Notes under the pieces: model-generated
Database searches by the model: none
What the model was told of the DNA's origin: nothing
The model's input: the letters and a program-made list of their open reading frames with translations, nothing else
Made by a program: the position numbers and the translations under genes
From: Bradyrhizobium icense
GTDB taxonomy: Bacteria > Pseudomonadota > Alphaproteobacteria > Rhizobiales > Xanthobacteraceae
Length of the DNA: 64,000 bases
Assembly (NCBI RefSeq): GCF_001693385.1
Contig: NZ_CP016428.1
Coordinates: 7,988,001 to 8,052,000 of the forward strand
Direction: 5' to 3'
In this document: piece after piece, positions 1 to 8,876 of the stretch
Layout of the letters: the number at the start of each line of letters is the position of its first letter
Numbering within the stretch: the stretch's first letter is position 1

Positions 1-498
1 GCGATCGGCACGATGGTGACCTCGGCCATGGTGCTGTTTCTGGCGGTGGCCTCGACGGTGTTCGGCGCCGTCTTCACCAAGCTAGGGACGGCGAACTTGA
101 TTACCAGCTATTTGCTCGCCCTTCCGCTGAGTGACTGGTGGAAGCTGGCGTTGATCATGGTGATCTTTTTCGTCCTCGGCTGGCCATTCGAATGGCCGGT
201 GATCATCCTGGTCTTTCTTCCGATCGTTTTGCCGGTTGTCGAGAAACTTCAGTTCGGTTTGAACAAGCTCGACCTGCTGATCTGGTTTGGCGCACTGACC
301 GCCGTCAATATGCAGACGTCGTACTTGAGCCCACCCGTTGCAATGTCGGCGTACTACCTGCGGAACGTCGTTCCACAATGGAGCTTGGGCGCGATTTACC
401 GGGGCATGTCCGACTATATGGTTATTCAGGTCATAGTCCTGGCGCTGCTGCTGTTGTTCCCGCAAATCGCACTGTGGTTGCCGAGCCTTGTCAGGTAG
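1..498 (+). CDS. dctM: TRAP transporter large permease (DctM), C-terminal part
   Basis: C-terminal 165 residues of the large, substrate-translocating membrane subunit of a tripartite TRAP transporter; the 5' end lies outside the window and the frame is open from base 1. The fragment has about four hydrophobic segments (roughly residues 10-28, 46-75, 90-110 and 138-160) and the stretch LSPPVAMSAYYLR, typical of the DctM C-terminal helices. These systems import C4-dicarboxylates or other organic acids using the sodium gradient. A small DctQ subunit is expected upstream. The binding-protein gene next door lies on the opposite strand and converges on this gene, so receptor and permease are not in the usual P-Q-M operon. 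Confidence 0.88.
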   Translation, partial: AIGTMVTSAMVLFLAVASTVFGAVFTKLGTANLITSYLLALPLSDWWKLALIMVIFFVLGWPFEWPVIILVFLPIVLPVVEKLQFGLNKLDLLIWFGALTAVNMQTSYLSPPVAMSAYYLRNVVPQWSLGAIYRGMSDYMVIQVIVLALLLLFPQIALWLPSLVR

Positions 499-518
499 GC
501 GCGATCGGCAGCCGATTT

Positions 519-555
519 ATATCAAGAAGGGCGGCGCGGCCGCCCTTCTTGATAT
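519..555. terminator. Perfect 17-bp hairpin between dctM and dctP
   Basis: A 17-bp perfectly paired stem (519-535 with 539-555) closed by a 3-base GCG loop lies 21 bases after the dctM stop, between two convergent genes. The upper stem is GC-rich (AGGGCGGC) and the lower stem AT-rich. There is no long T-run after it in either direction, so a bidirectional terminator is inferred from hairpin strength and position. Confidence 0.65.
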
Positions 556-570
556 GTCCCCCCTTCGCCA

Positions 571-698
571 GAGCATGATCCCGGAAAGTGCGTACCGTTT
601 CTCCCGCGGGACAAACGCGAAGCGTTTGCCCAGAGATCATGCTCGATCAAAAACCTGGAGCGCGATGGCGATTCAAATCTAATCCCATCGCGTTCAAG
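571..698. repeat. Intergenic palindromic repeat cluster
   Basis: Nested inverted repeats fill the dctM/dctP junction: GAGCATGATC (571-580) pairs with GATCATGCTC (635-644), CAAACGC with GCGTTTG around 613-629, and CGCGATGG with CCATCGCG around 661-692. I recognise this combination as an intergenic element common in Bradyrhizobium-type genomes. No second full copy was seen in this window. Confidence 0.65.
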
Positions 699-704
699 GC
701 CGCC

Positions 705-1814
705 TTATTCTTTAACGGGCCAATAGTGGTCCGCCTGCAAAGCGTAGGGTGGGAACATGAAGCGCTTGGCGGGCACGACCTTGGCGGCGTAGGCCTTCTG
801 AGATTCGTAGACTTTCTTGAAGAACGGGTTCTTCGCGGCCTCCGCCGTGGCAAACTCATCCCAGACCTTGAGGAAGGCCTGATTGACCTCGGGCGGTGTG
901 GTCAGGAGCTTAACTCCGTGCTTCTCCTTAAACTCTGCGATCGCGTCCGCGTTTTGTCTCTGGAAGCTGGCCCACCAGCGCAGGAACGTCTCCGATGTGG
1001 CCGACTTGATGGCTTCCTTGTTCTGATCCGGCAAGCTGTCCCACACGTCCTTGTTGATCGCGATCTCAGCGACAGAGGCGCTCTCGTGCATGCCGGGCGT
1101 GTAGTGGTATTTCCAGACCGTATGCAGGCCGAGGCGCTGATCCTCAATTCCGCCGACCCACTCGGCACAATCGATCGTGCCGCGCTCTGCGGCGGGCAGG
1201 ATCTCACCACCCGGCATGTTGACGACCGCCATACCCATTTTGGCGTAGAGCTGGGAGACGATGCCGGTCTGGCGGCACTTCATTCCCTTGAAGTCCGGCA
1301 GGTCCTTGATCGGACGCTTGAACCAGCCGAGCGCCTGCGGGCTCGGCGGAATGCTCGGAAATGCCACCAGATTGAGCTTGAGCTCCTTCTGATAGAACTC
1401 GTTCCACAGATCGAGGCCGCCGCCCTCGTAAACCCATCCAATGAAGTCGACGGCATCCATGCCGAAAATGCCCGCCGGTGTATTGGCGAACAGCGTGGCG
1501 GTGACGCTCTTGCCATACCACCAGTAGGAGATGCCATAGGCACCGTCGATCACCTTCTTGTGCGTGGCATCCAGGATTTCGAACGGCGGAACGACCGCGC
1601 CGCCCGGCAGCGCCTCGATCTTGAGATTGCCGCCGGTCAGCTTGTCCACGCGGTCGGCAAAAAACTTGAGAGCATCGTGCGTGGTGGATGACGGCGGAAC
1701 CGCCGATTGTATCTTGAGGACCCGAGGCTGTTGAGCGAGCGCTGTGCCCGCGAACGCCAACGTGGCGGAGATTGCTGCGAATAGAGCGACTTTCCTAAGC
1801 GAACTCATTTTCAT
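705..1814 (-). CDS. dctP: TRAP transporter substrate-binding protein (DctP family)
   Basis: Periplasmic solute receptor of a TRAP transporter, about 369 residues. The chosen start (MKMSSLRKVALF) sits 7 bases after a GGGAGGG ribosome site and begins a clear signal peptide ending near ALAQQ (about residue 26). Further upstream in-frame starts would add non-signal residues. After cleavage the protein reads VLKIQSAVPPSSTTHD, then the central DctP fold (GFKRPIKDLPDFKGMKCRQTG, the ligand arginine region) and ends HYWPVKE. This subclass binds organic acids; the exact ligand cannot be read from sequence. The gene converges on dctM and shares an upstream zone with the dctBD pair. Confidence 0.9.
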   Translation of the reverse strand: MKMSSLRKVALFAAISATLAFAGTALAQQPRVLKIQSAVPPSSTTHDALKFFADRVDKLTGGNLKIEALPGGAVVPPFEILDATHKKVIDGAYGISYWWYGKSVTATLFANTPAGIFGMDAVDFIGWVYEGGGLDLWNEFYQKELKLNLVAFPSIPPSPQALGWFKRPIKDLPDFKGMKCRQTGIVSQLYAKMGMAVVNMPGGEILPAAERGTIDCAEWVGGIEDQRLGLHTVWKYHYTPGMHESASVAEIAINKDVWDSLPDQNKEAIKSATSETFLRWWASFQRQNADAIAEFKEKHGVKLLTTPPEVNQAFLKVWDEFATAEAAKNPFFKKVYESQKAYAAKVVPAKRFMFPPYALQADHYWPVKE

Positions 1815-2708
1815 CGGACGTTTCCCTCCCTTTTGCTTTTTCTCCCTTTGGCAGAGTGCGGGGGCGAGCCCGGAGGCTGGCCAGCACACGAATAGCCTAC
1901 AGCGGTAAGGTGCTGTCAGCCAGTGCGGCCCTCTGGAGTCGTTGGCCGCAGGCCGTTAAGGCAGCCGTCCGGCCACCCTGGTTCGTGATGAGGCTAGACA
2001 GCCGCTTGCGGTGGCAAAAAGGGCCCTCCGGGCAGCGGCAAAGCTGTTCGAAAAGATGGGCTGAACAATTTGAGGGCTGGCGGAGAGAATGTCAGTCAAT
2101 CCCCATTGAAATACAAAGCATTTTTGGCCTCCCGAGACCAAAACCCACCATTTGAGCTACGACCGAAAACCGGGGTTTCGCCATCTCCGATCGTGGCTCA
2201 TCATCAAGTTCTGGCCAAGCTCTTCAATTTCCGTCGGCGGTCGACGGCAGGGGTTGTTCCTGGGCGTTTGCTCTCCGAAGGTGGAGGTCATACGTTCGAG
2301 TCGTGTCGGGTGCGCCATCAGGCGCTTTCCCATGCGGACCACGATTTTCTGCGCTTGCTTCCGGTCCGGCGCTCCCATTTCCGCAAAGATCGGGCGTTAC
2401 CGACTAATCCGTTGCTGCGTGCGCGCTCTTCCGTAGCCGGAGGGCACCAGATACCCATTCGATGATTTTCTGAGCCTTCCTATTCCGCGTGCTGCTGACA
2501 TTCCGATATGGCGCATCAGGTTCAGTTGGTGGTAATCGCTCTACTACCATCCGGCATACCGGCGTGCCTGCGGCGATTAGCTATGTTAGCGTGATGAAAA
2601 TGGGGATGGTGCAGCTTAGGCCTTGTTTGGTCGTTCCATCGCCCAGGACCACACAAGACAGATACACTGCAATACTGAGGTTCGTGCAGCGGGATTAGAT
2701 GCTCGTCG
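1815..2708. other. Gene-free 0.9-kb zone with tRNA fragment
   Basis: No convincing gene lies between the divergent dctP and dctB starts. Short open frames here have no family look and mostly clash with one another. One reading on the minus strand (MAHPTRLERMTSTFG) is the familiar spurious translation of a tRNA 3' half. The only defined structure seen is the tRNA-Arg-like fragment at 2273-2317. No sigma-54 promoter was found in front of dctP. The zone may be an old integration scar. Confidence 0.55.
2273..2317 (+). repeat. 3' fragment of tRNA-Arg(CCG), candidate attachment-site scar
   Basis: The last 45 bases match the 3' half of a tRNA-Arg: anticodon loop CTCCGAA (anticodon CCG), a variable region, a T-arm ATACG/TTCGAGT/CGTGT that pairs over five positions with one wobble, the acceptor strand CGGGTGC, a G discriminator and an encoded CCA ending at 2317. 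Upstream bases cannot form the 5' acceptor GCACCCG or a D-arm, so this is not an intact tRNA. Such 3' tails are left by integrases that insert at tRNA genes. No integrase is visible nearby. Confidence 0.65.
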
Positions 2709-4556
2709 ATGTCTGTATTGCAGTCATTTCCCTGGGCAAGACGTGCGGAGCAGTTCGCTTTCGCCGCGATAGCGTTGCTGCTCATCGTTGCTGGTTCCTA
2801 CTTCGCCCAAAGGGTCTGGCGCGAGAACGGCTTACGAGCACTGCAGGCGGTGAACGAACCCCGCATTCAGCTTGTCGCCAACGCGATGAAGGCGGAGATC
2901 AGTCGGCAAGATCACCTACCCGTAGTGTTGGCGTTTGATCCGGATGTGCGGGCTGCCTTGGCGACGCCGTTGGATCAAGTCTTACGTGATGGGCTCAGCG
3001 AGAAACTAAAGCGAGTTGGTCGCGAGGCGGACACGCGCGCTCTTTACGTCATATCACCTTACGGGAAGGTGTTCGCGTCATATGACGACACGGCGTGGGA
3101 GACCCGAACGGAAAGTGATTTTAGCGATCGTCTGTATTTCCGTAGCGCCATGAAGGCCGGACGCGGCACTTATCTCGGCGTCGACCAATCTTCCGAGCGA
3201 GTCAGGTATTATGTCGCGCATGCGGTTGGCGGCACGCCAGTGGCGGGTGTTGCAGCTGTGCGGATTGAATTCGATCGTATCGAGGCTGACTGGGAGAAGG
3301 CTGGCGAGCGCGTGCTGGTTAGCGATGCCAGCGGAACTGTGTTTCTTTCGAGCGACGCGTCCTTCAAATACCGGCGAATCAAAGCGGCGCTCCCGGACGG
3401 AACGGACGAACTGCCATCCGGAGATGGCGCGTATCCCGTAAACCATAGCGGGCCAATCGACTTCAAAGTGGTCGAACATCGTGGCGACGGCCGGATCGTC
3501 CAGGTGCAGACGCCATTCGGCCTCCATTCGTATCTTTATCACACGATGCGCCTGCGTGAATACGGCTGGACAATCCATCGCCTGTCGGACATGGCAACCA
3601 TTGAAAGCGATCAGCGCGACGGCGCCATCATCGGCGCGGCTGTTTCCCTGATCGCAGTGTCCGCGCTGCTTTATCTCCGGCAACGGCAGGCCGCGCTCGT
3701 CGCCGCGCGCAAGGCTAGCGCGAAGCTATCGTCAGTGGTAGCCGAACGGACGCTCGAACTTCGCGAGACCAATTCGGCCTTGAGATCGGAGATTGAGGAG
3801 CGGCGGCGAACTGAGGAGCAGCTTCGCGACACGCAGAACTCGCTTATGCAGGCAGGGAAGCTCGCTGCACTCGGACAAATGTCCGCGGCGATCGCGCACG
3901 AGATCAACCAGCCGCTGGCGGCAATTCGCACCTTTATCGCAAGCACCAAGGTCTATTCAGACCGTGGAGACGCCAAGAAGGTGGCGACCAATCTCGACTT
4001 GATCAATGGCCTTGCGGAGCGCATGGCCAACATCACCTCACATCTTAAGACGTTCGCGCGCAAGAGCGAGCCGGGTAAGAGAGAACCTGTCGACGTCGAG
4101 CGTGCCGTGGAAGGCGCGATGCTGCTGATCGAAAGCCAGATCGGTCTGTCCGGCGCCGCGGTTGAAACGAACGTCCCGCACCACGTTTTCGTCAGAGGCT
4201 ACGCCGTGCAGTTGGAGCAGGTTATCGTCAACCTGTTGCAGAACGCCTTGCATGCTGTCGTCGACGTCGCGAACCCTACGATCCGACTCCAGGTCGAGAT
4301 CAATAACGAGATCGTCAGCATCAGAGTTATCGACAACGGGGCGGGAATCCCGAAAGAGCATCTCGACCAGGTGTTCGATCCCTTCTTCACGACTAAAGCA
4401 ATCGGCAAGGGACTTGGCCTTGGCCTATCGATTTCCTACGGTATTGTCCGTGACTTCGGCGGCCAGATTCGCGCGGGCAACCGGGAGGAAGGCGGCACCG
4501 AAATGATCATCGAATTACCGATTTACCAGCCCGAAAACGCATCGATCCATGCCTGA
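2709..4556 (+). CDS. dctB: DctB-type sensor histidine kinase
   Basis: Membrane sensor kinase of 615 residues. A first membrane segment (about 16-36) and a second (about 303-321) flank a periplasmic double-PDC-like sensor of roughly 260 residues. A short coiled coil (about 335-375, rich in [16 protein letters not shown]) leads to the kinase core. The phospho-acceptor is His397 in [15 protein letters not shown]; the N box is near 503 ([14 protein letters not shown]), G1 near 542 (DNGAGIP) and G2 near 567 (GKGLGLGLS). This is the DctB/NtrB-like HK4 architecture. The stop overlaps the dctD start by 8 bases, so the two are co-translated. The ligand may be a dicarboxylate or something else, given the downstream pump. 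Confidence 0.88.
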   Translation: MSVLQSFPWARRAEQFAFAAIALLLIVAGSYFAQRVWRENGLRALQAVNEPRIQLVANAMKAEISRQDHLPVVLAFDPDVRAALATPLDQVLRDGLSEKLKRVGREADTRALYVISPYGKVFASYDDTAWETRTESDFSDRLYFRSAMKAGRGTYLGVDQSSERVRYYVAHAVGGTPVAGVAAVRIEFDRIEADWEKAGERVLVSDASGTVFLSSDASFKYRRIKAALPDGTDELPSGDGAYPVNHSGPIDFKVVEHRGDGRIVQVQTPFGLHSYLYHTMRLREYGWTIHRLSDMATIESDQRDGAIIGAAVSLIAVSALLYLRQRQAALVAARKASAKLSSVVAERTLELRETNSALRSEIEERRRTEEQLRDTQNSLMQAGKLAALGQMSAAIAHEINQPLAAIRTFIASTKVYSDRGDAKKVATNLDLINGLAERMANITSHLKTFARKSEPGKREPVDVERAVEGAMLLIESQIGLSGAAVETNVPHHVFVRGYAVQLEQVIVNLLQNALHAVVDVANPTIRLQVEINNEIVSIRVIDNGAGIPKEHLDQVFDPFFTTKAIGKGLGLGLSISYGIVRDFGGQIRAGNREEGGTEMIIELPIYQPENASIHA

Positions 4557-5940
4557 CCACAATCGCGTCCTGCTTGTCGACGACGAATCCGCCATGCGGC
4601 AGGCGATCGGCCAGTGGCTTGATATTGCCGGGCTTGAGGTCGACGCGCACGCTTCGGCAGCCTCCGCCATCGACCGGCTCAACGCCGATTTCGATGGCGT
4701 TCTTGTTACCGACCTCAAGATGGAGGGCTTGGATGGAATGGCGCTGCTTCGGCACACGCAGGAGCTGGATCCGGATCTGCCCGTCGTGATGATCACCGGC
4801 CACGGCGACATTCAGATCGCTGTCGAGGCGATGCGACTTGGCGCCTATGATTTCGTTGAAAAGCCATTCGAGCCGGAGCGGCTGCTCGACATCGTCCGTA
4901 GAGCCGGCGAGAAGCGGAGGCTGGTGCTGGAAAACCGGAAGCTACGCCAAGCTGTTATTGCGCCGACGCTTGCCTCGCGCATCATCGGCGTCTCGCGGGC
5001 AGCCGACGCGCTGCGCGCCCAGGTGACGGAGCTGGCGGCTACAGACGTCAGCGTCGTCATCTATGGCGAGACCGGCGCGGGCAAGGATTTGATCGCGCGC
5101 TGCCTTCACGATTTGGGTAGCCGCGCCAAATGCAACTACGTCGCTGTCAATTGCGCGGCGATCCCGGAGACGATGGCGGAAAGCGAGTTCTTCGGCCATG
5201 ACGCCGGCGCCTTCACCGGCGCGACAAAAGCGCGCCCCGGCCGGATCGAGCATGCGCACGGCGGCACGTTGTTCCTCGACGAGATCGACAGCATGCCGAT
5301 TGCCACACAGGGCAAGCTCCTGCGCGTGCTGCAGGAGCGGCAGCTCGAACGGCTCGGTTCGAACCGCAGCATCAGCGTGGATTTCCGGCCTGTCGCCGCG
5401 AGCAAGATCGATCTGAGGGCGGCGCAAAGCCGTTTCCGTCCCGATCTCTACTTCCGGCTATGCGTGGCCGAGCTGCATGTGCCGCCGCTGCGCGAACGTC
5501 GCGACGACATTCTCTTGCTGTTCGACTATTTCGCCGCGGCTGCCGCAAAAGCCTATCAGCGCGACGTCCGTCCGCTCACTGTCGCCCAATCCGACAAGCT
5601 GATGCGTCACGACTGGCCGGGCAACATTCGCGAACTGCGCAACGCGGCGGAACGTCATGTTCTTGGACTTGATCGTGCCACGTTGGCTCCTGCAGGCGCC
5701 GCGCAAAGCCAAACGCTCGCCGAGCAGGTCGATGAATTCGAGAAGGCGACAATTGAGCAGAGCCTGATCGAAGCGGGCGGCCGCATCAATGTGGTCATGG
5801 AGAAGCTCGGAGTTCCGCGCCGCACGCTGGCCGACAAAATGGCCAGGTTCGGGCTGGACCGGAGGCGCTATGCGGAGACTGATGAGCAGAAATCCGCAAG
5901 CGATTTTGAGGCGGCGGGCGGAAAGCCGCCAATCCGCTAG
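4549..5940 (+). CDS. dctD: DctD-type sigma-54-dependent response regulator
   Basis: Response regulator of 463 residues with three domains: an N-terminal receiver (phospho-acceptor Asp55 in VTDLKMEGLDGM), an AAA+ sigma-54 activator domain (Walker A GETGAGKD near 173; GAFTGA loop intact at 220-225; Walker B-type GGTLFLDEID), and a C-terminal Fis-type helix-turn-helix (about 410-450, GRINVVMEKLGVPRRTLADKM). The intact GAFTGA motif means it should contact sigma-54 directly. It is the likely partner of the preceding kinase. Bases 6012-6026, 72 bases after its stop, form a consensus sigma-54 promoter in front of an RND pump operon, which suggests that operon as a target besides or instead of the TRAP genes. 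Confidence 0.9.
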   Translation: MPDHNRVLLVDDESAMRQAIGQWLDIAGLEVDAHASAASAIDRLNADFDGVLVTDLKMEGLDGMALLRHTQELDPDLPVVMITGHGDIQIAVEAMRLGAYDFVEKPFEPERLLDIVRRAGEKRRLVLENRKLRQAVIAPTLASRIIGVSRAADALRAQVTELAATDVSVVIYGETGAGKDLIARCLHDLGSRAKCNYVAVNCAAIPETMAESEFFGHDAGAFTGATKARPGRIEHAHGGTLFLDEIDSMPIATQGKLLRVLQERQLERLGSNRSISVDFRPVAASKIDLRAAQSRFRPDLYFRLCVAELHVPPLRERRDDILLLFDYFAAAAAKAYQRDVRPLTVAQSDKLMRHDWPGNIRELRNAAERHVLGLDRATLAPAGAAQSQTLAEQVDEFEKATIEQSLIEAGGRINVVMEKLGVPRRTLADKMARFGLDRRRYAETDEQKSASDFEAAGGKPPIR

Positions 5941-5975
5941 AGCGGGCCGTCAGCAGCGATTACAAGCCATTGAAT

Positions 5976-5994
5976 CAACTGCGAAAAGTTGCAG
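5976..5994. promoter_or_regulatory. Inverted repeat upstream of the sigma-54 promoter
   Basis: CAACT-N6-AGTTG (5976-5991) overlaps CTGC-N8-GCAG (5979-5994), giving a compact dyad 18 bases before the -24 element. It could bind the DctD-type activator, although enhancer sites usually lie farther upstream. No other dyad stands out in the 70-base gap. Confidence 0.35.
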
Positions 5995-6011
5995 GCCTGA
6001 GATGCGGCCGC

Positions 6012-6026
6012 TGGCACGCTGATTGC
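6012..6026 (+). promoter_or_regulatory. Consensus sigma-54 (-24/-12) promoter
   Basis: TGGCACGCTGATTGC fits the sigma-54 consensus TGGCACG-N4-TTGC at every conserved position, with the correct GG-to-GC spacing. It lies just downstream of a sigma-54 activator gene and points at the RND pump operon. Transcription would begin near 6037, which favours the ATG at 6103 over an upstream TTG at 6043 as the start of the next gene. Confidence 0.8.
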
Positions 6027-6102
6027 TGGCGGTGTTCCTAAGTTGAGCGGCGCTGAAATCGGCTTCCGGCCAACCTCCAACTGGCTGAAGTGCATCGCGC
6101 TG

Positions 6103-7656
6103 ATGATAGACCCGTTCAGGAGCATCGATCTTGTCGACCGGGCGAATCTTCGCCGCGTCTCCATACGATCGCGATACATCGCGGCGTTCAGCGCAGTCGC
6201 GTCGGCTCTCATGCTGAGCGCATGCGCCGTCGGGCCGGACTTCAACCTGCCGGAGCCTCCGCCCGCCGCTGGATACTTCCCCGGTCAGGTGATCAGGCAA
6301 TCCACCGACATCCCCGGCAACTGGTGGGAGCGCTTATCCTCGCCGCAGCTTAACCGGCTGATCGATGAGGGCATCGCGCACAACAGCGACCTGCGGGCCG
6401 CCGAGGCTGCGGTGCGCGTCGCGCAGGCCAACGCGCTGGCGCAGCGCGCGTCGCTGTTCCCGGTGTTCAGCGCGAGCTTCGACAGTAACCGCCAGCAGGT
6501 GCCGACCGCGACGCTCGACACGAACTCGGCAGCCGGCAAGAGCATCTACAGTGTGCAGACCCCGCAGGTCAGCGTCGCCTTCGTACCCGACGTGTGGGGC
6601 GGCGCGCGACGGCTGATCGAATCCGCCGAGGCACAGGCCGAGGCCCAGGCGTTCCAGCGCGAGGCGACGTTCGTGACGCTGTCGGCCAACATCGCGCTCG
6701 CTGCCATTCAGGAAGCGTCGCTGCGCGGGCAGATCGCCGCTACGCGGCGACTGATCGATATCCAGAACCAGTCGCTGAACGTGCTGAAGCTGCAGAACGA
6801 GCGCGGGCACATCGCATTGCCCGATGTCGTGGCGCAGGAGACGGCGGTGGCGCAGGCGAAGCTTCTGTTGCCGACGCTGGAAAAGCAGCTTGAGCAGCAA
6901 CGCAATCTGCTGGCCTTCCTCACGGGTCGGCTGCCGAGCGACGGCGTGTCGGCGACCTTCCAGCTTGCCTCGTTCCGCTTGCCGCGGCCGCTGCCGAGCA
7001 GCCTGCCGGCGGACCTCGTCCGCCAGCGGCCGGACGTGCGCGCAGCCGAAGCCAATTTGCGCGCGGCAAATGCGCAGATTGGCGCGGCCATCGCCAACCG
7101 CCTGCCGCAGATCGCGCTCACGGCAAACGCCGGAAGCAGCGCGGAGACGCTCGCGGGACTGTTCACGCCACATACGGCATTCTGGACGCTCGCCGGCAAC
7201 GCGGCGCAGATCGTGTTCGATGCAGGCGCCCGCGAACAGAAGCAGCGCGCGGCGGAGGCCGCGACCGAGCAGGCAGTCGCCCTCTATCGCACCGCCGTGC
7301 TGGCCGGCTGCCAGAACGTTGCCGACGTGCTGCGCGCGCTTGCTGCCGACGAGCGCGCGCTATCGGCTGCCGTCGCCGCCGAACGCTCGGCCAGCCGCAG
7401 CATCGAGCTTGCACGTGCGCAGATCGATCGCGGGCAGGTGAGCATTGCCGTACTGCTGACGGCGCAGCAGGCGTACCTGCAGGCCTCGCTCGCCCGCGTG
7501 CAGGCCCAGGCCGCGCGCCTTGCCGATACTGTGGCGCTGTTTCAGGCGCTCGGCGGTGGCTGGTGGAACGGACTTCCCGCAACCTCCGTAAACGATGCGC
7601 TGAACGAGACGCGCACCGATGCGAATATGCCTTCCAAACCGGTGAGCCTGCAATGA
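6103..7656 (+). CDS. RND efflux outer membrane factor, NodT/TolC-type lipoprotein
   Basis: Outer-membrane channel of a tripartite efflux pump, about 517 residues from the ATG at 6103. A lipoprotein signal ends with LMLSAC (lipid-modified Cys41), followed by the family hallmark VGPDFNLPEPP. Two outer membrane efflux repeats follow; the conserved RPDVRAAEANLRAANAQIGAA lies in the second. A TTG 60 bases upstream is possible but would be almost leaderless from the mapped promoter. The stop overlaps the next start (ATGA), so channel, adaptor and pump form one operon. Confidence 0.85.
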   Translation: MIDPFRSIDLVDRANLRRVSIRSRYIAAFSAVASALMLSACAVGPDFNLPEPPPAAGYFPGQVIRQSTDIPGNWWERLSSPQLNRLIDEGIAHNSDLRAAEAAVRVAQANALAQRASLFPVFSASFDSNRQQVPTATLDTNSAAGKSIYSVQTPQVSVAFVPDVWGGARRLIESAEAQAEAQAFQREATFVTLSANIALAAIQEASLRGQIAATRRLIDIQNQSLNVLKLQNERGHIALPDVVAQETAVAQAKLLLPTLEKQLEQQRNLLAFLTGRLPSDGVSATFQLASFRLPRPLPSSLPADLVRQRPDVRAAEANLRAANAQIGAAIANRLPQIALTANAGSSAETLAGLFTPHTAFWTLAGNAAQIVFDAGAREQKQRAAEAATEQAVALYRTAVLAGCQNVADVLRALAADERALSAAVAAERSASRSIELARAQIDRGQVSIAVLLTAQQAYLQASLARVQAQAARLADTVALFQALGGGWWNGLPATSVNDALNETRTDANMPSKPVSLQ

Positions 7657-8864
7657 ATGTTGAGTTTGAAACCTTGCGCCGCCAGCCGGCATCGATTCGC
7701 CAGATGGCTTTCGTCGTGGCGCTGGCGGTATCGTCGCTGACGCTGTCGGGCCCTGCGTGTGCGGTCGATACCGATGGTCCGACGGTCAGCCGTGTCATGG
7801 TGACCGGCGACCAGATGCACCAGCTCGACATTGCGCCAGCAACAGCAAAAGCGTTGGTCCGGACGAAATCCGCGATCGGTCAGATCGCCTTCAACGAGGA
7901 TGCAAGCACGGCGGTGCTGTCGCCGTTCTCAGGCCGCGTGACGAAGGTTTTGAAGAAGATCGGCGAGGATCTGAAGCACGGCGAGCCGTTGTTCGAGATC
8001 GACAGCCCCGAAGTGGCGCAAGCACAGACCGATTTCATCAGCGCGCTGCAGACGCTGGAAAAGGCGAAATCGCAACTAAACCTAGCCAAGCGCACGCTGG
8101 ACCGGCAGCTTTCGCTGATGACCGACAAGGTGACCGCACAACGCGACGTCGATCAGGCGCGCAACGAACACGCGGCCGCCGAATCCGATTTCGCGACGGC
8201 GCAGGGCGCGGTACAGGCGGCGCGCAATCGCCTGCGCGTGATCTTCGGCCGCGACGGGCAGGAGATCGAGCGGATCGAGCGCGAGCGCATTATCAATCCA
8301 TTGATCACGATCAATGCGCCGATTGACGGCACTGTGGTGAATCGGAAGATCGGCCCGGGCCAGTTTATCCGAGCCGATGCGGCCGAACCGCTCTACTCGA
8401 TCTCCGATCTGTCGATGATGTGGCTGAAAGCCTTCGTGCCCGAAAGCGACATTGCCTACATCCGCGTCGGCCAGGAACTGCAGGTGAAGGTCTCAGCGTT
8501 CCCGAACCAGATGTTTACCGCGCGCATTACCAGCGTCGGCGCCTCGTCGGACCAGCAGACCCGGCGCATCGTCGTGCGTTCTGAAATCGACAATCCGGGA
8601 CGGCTTTTGAAGGCCGACATGTTCGCAACCTTCCGCATCGCCACGGGGGACCGGGCGAGCTTACCTGTGGTTCCGGTCGCTTCGATCATCCGCAATGGCG
8701 ATGCAGCGAGCGTCTGGGTTGAATGCGAGCCGAGCGTGTTCGAGCGGCGCAAGGTTCTGCTCGGCAGCGAGACCAATGGTCTGGTGCAGATCGTCTCGGG
8801 GCTAAAACCCGGGGAGCGGGTTGTTGGGCGCGGCGCCATCTTCATCGGCAACGAAGTGAAATAG
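7653..8864 (+). CDS. RND efflux periplasmic adaptor (HlyD/CusB-CzcB type)
   Basis: Membrane-fusion protein of about 403 residues. The start ATG overlaps the stop of the channel gene and opens a signal peptide (about residues 1-37, ending GPACAVD). Domains in order: a barrel-sandwich half (GQIAFNEDASTAVLSPFSGRVTKVLKKIGEDLKHGEPLFEIDSPEV), an alpha-hairpin coiled coil (about 120-200), the second lipoyl half (ITINAPIDGTVVNRKIGPGQF) and a beta barrel. It links the inner-membrane pump to the outer-membrane channel. No obvious His- or Met-rich metal-binding extension is seen. The pump gene follows after 12 bases. Confidence 0.87.
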   Translation: MNVEFETLRRQPASIRQMAFVVALAVSSLTLSGPACAVDTDGPTVSRVMVTGDQMHQLDIAPATAKALVRTKSAIGQIAFNEDASTAVLSPFSGRVTKVLKKIGEDLKHGEPLFEIDSPEVAQAQTDFISALQTLEKAKSQLNLAKRTLDRQLSLMTDKVTAQRDVDQARNEHAAAESDFATAQGAVQAARNRLRVIFGRDGQEIERIERERIINPLITINAPIDGTVVNRKIGPGQFIRADAAEPLYSISDLSMMWLKAFVPESDIAYIRVGQELQVKVSAFPNQMFTARITSVGASSDQQTRRIVVRSEIDNPGRLLKADMFATFRIATGDRASLPVVPVASIIRNGDAASVWVECEPSVFERRKVLLGSETNGLVQIVSGLKPGERVVGRGAIFIGNEVK

Positions 8865-8876
8865 GGCGGCGCGTTC

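Noticed and set aside
588..1691. Long plus-strand open frame (367 aa) opposite dctP
   Set aside because: Composition is Arg/Leu-rich with no family features, and the opposite strand encodes a complete binding protein with a signal peptide.
2157..2378. Minus-strand frame MAHPTRLERMTSTFG
   Set aside because: It is the translation of the tRNA-Arg fragment, a known source of spurious proteins.
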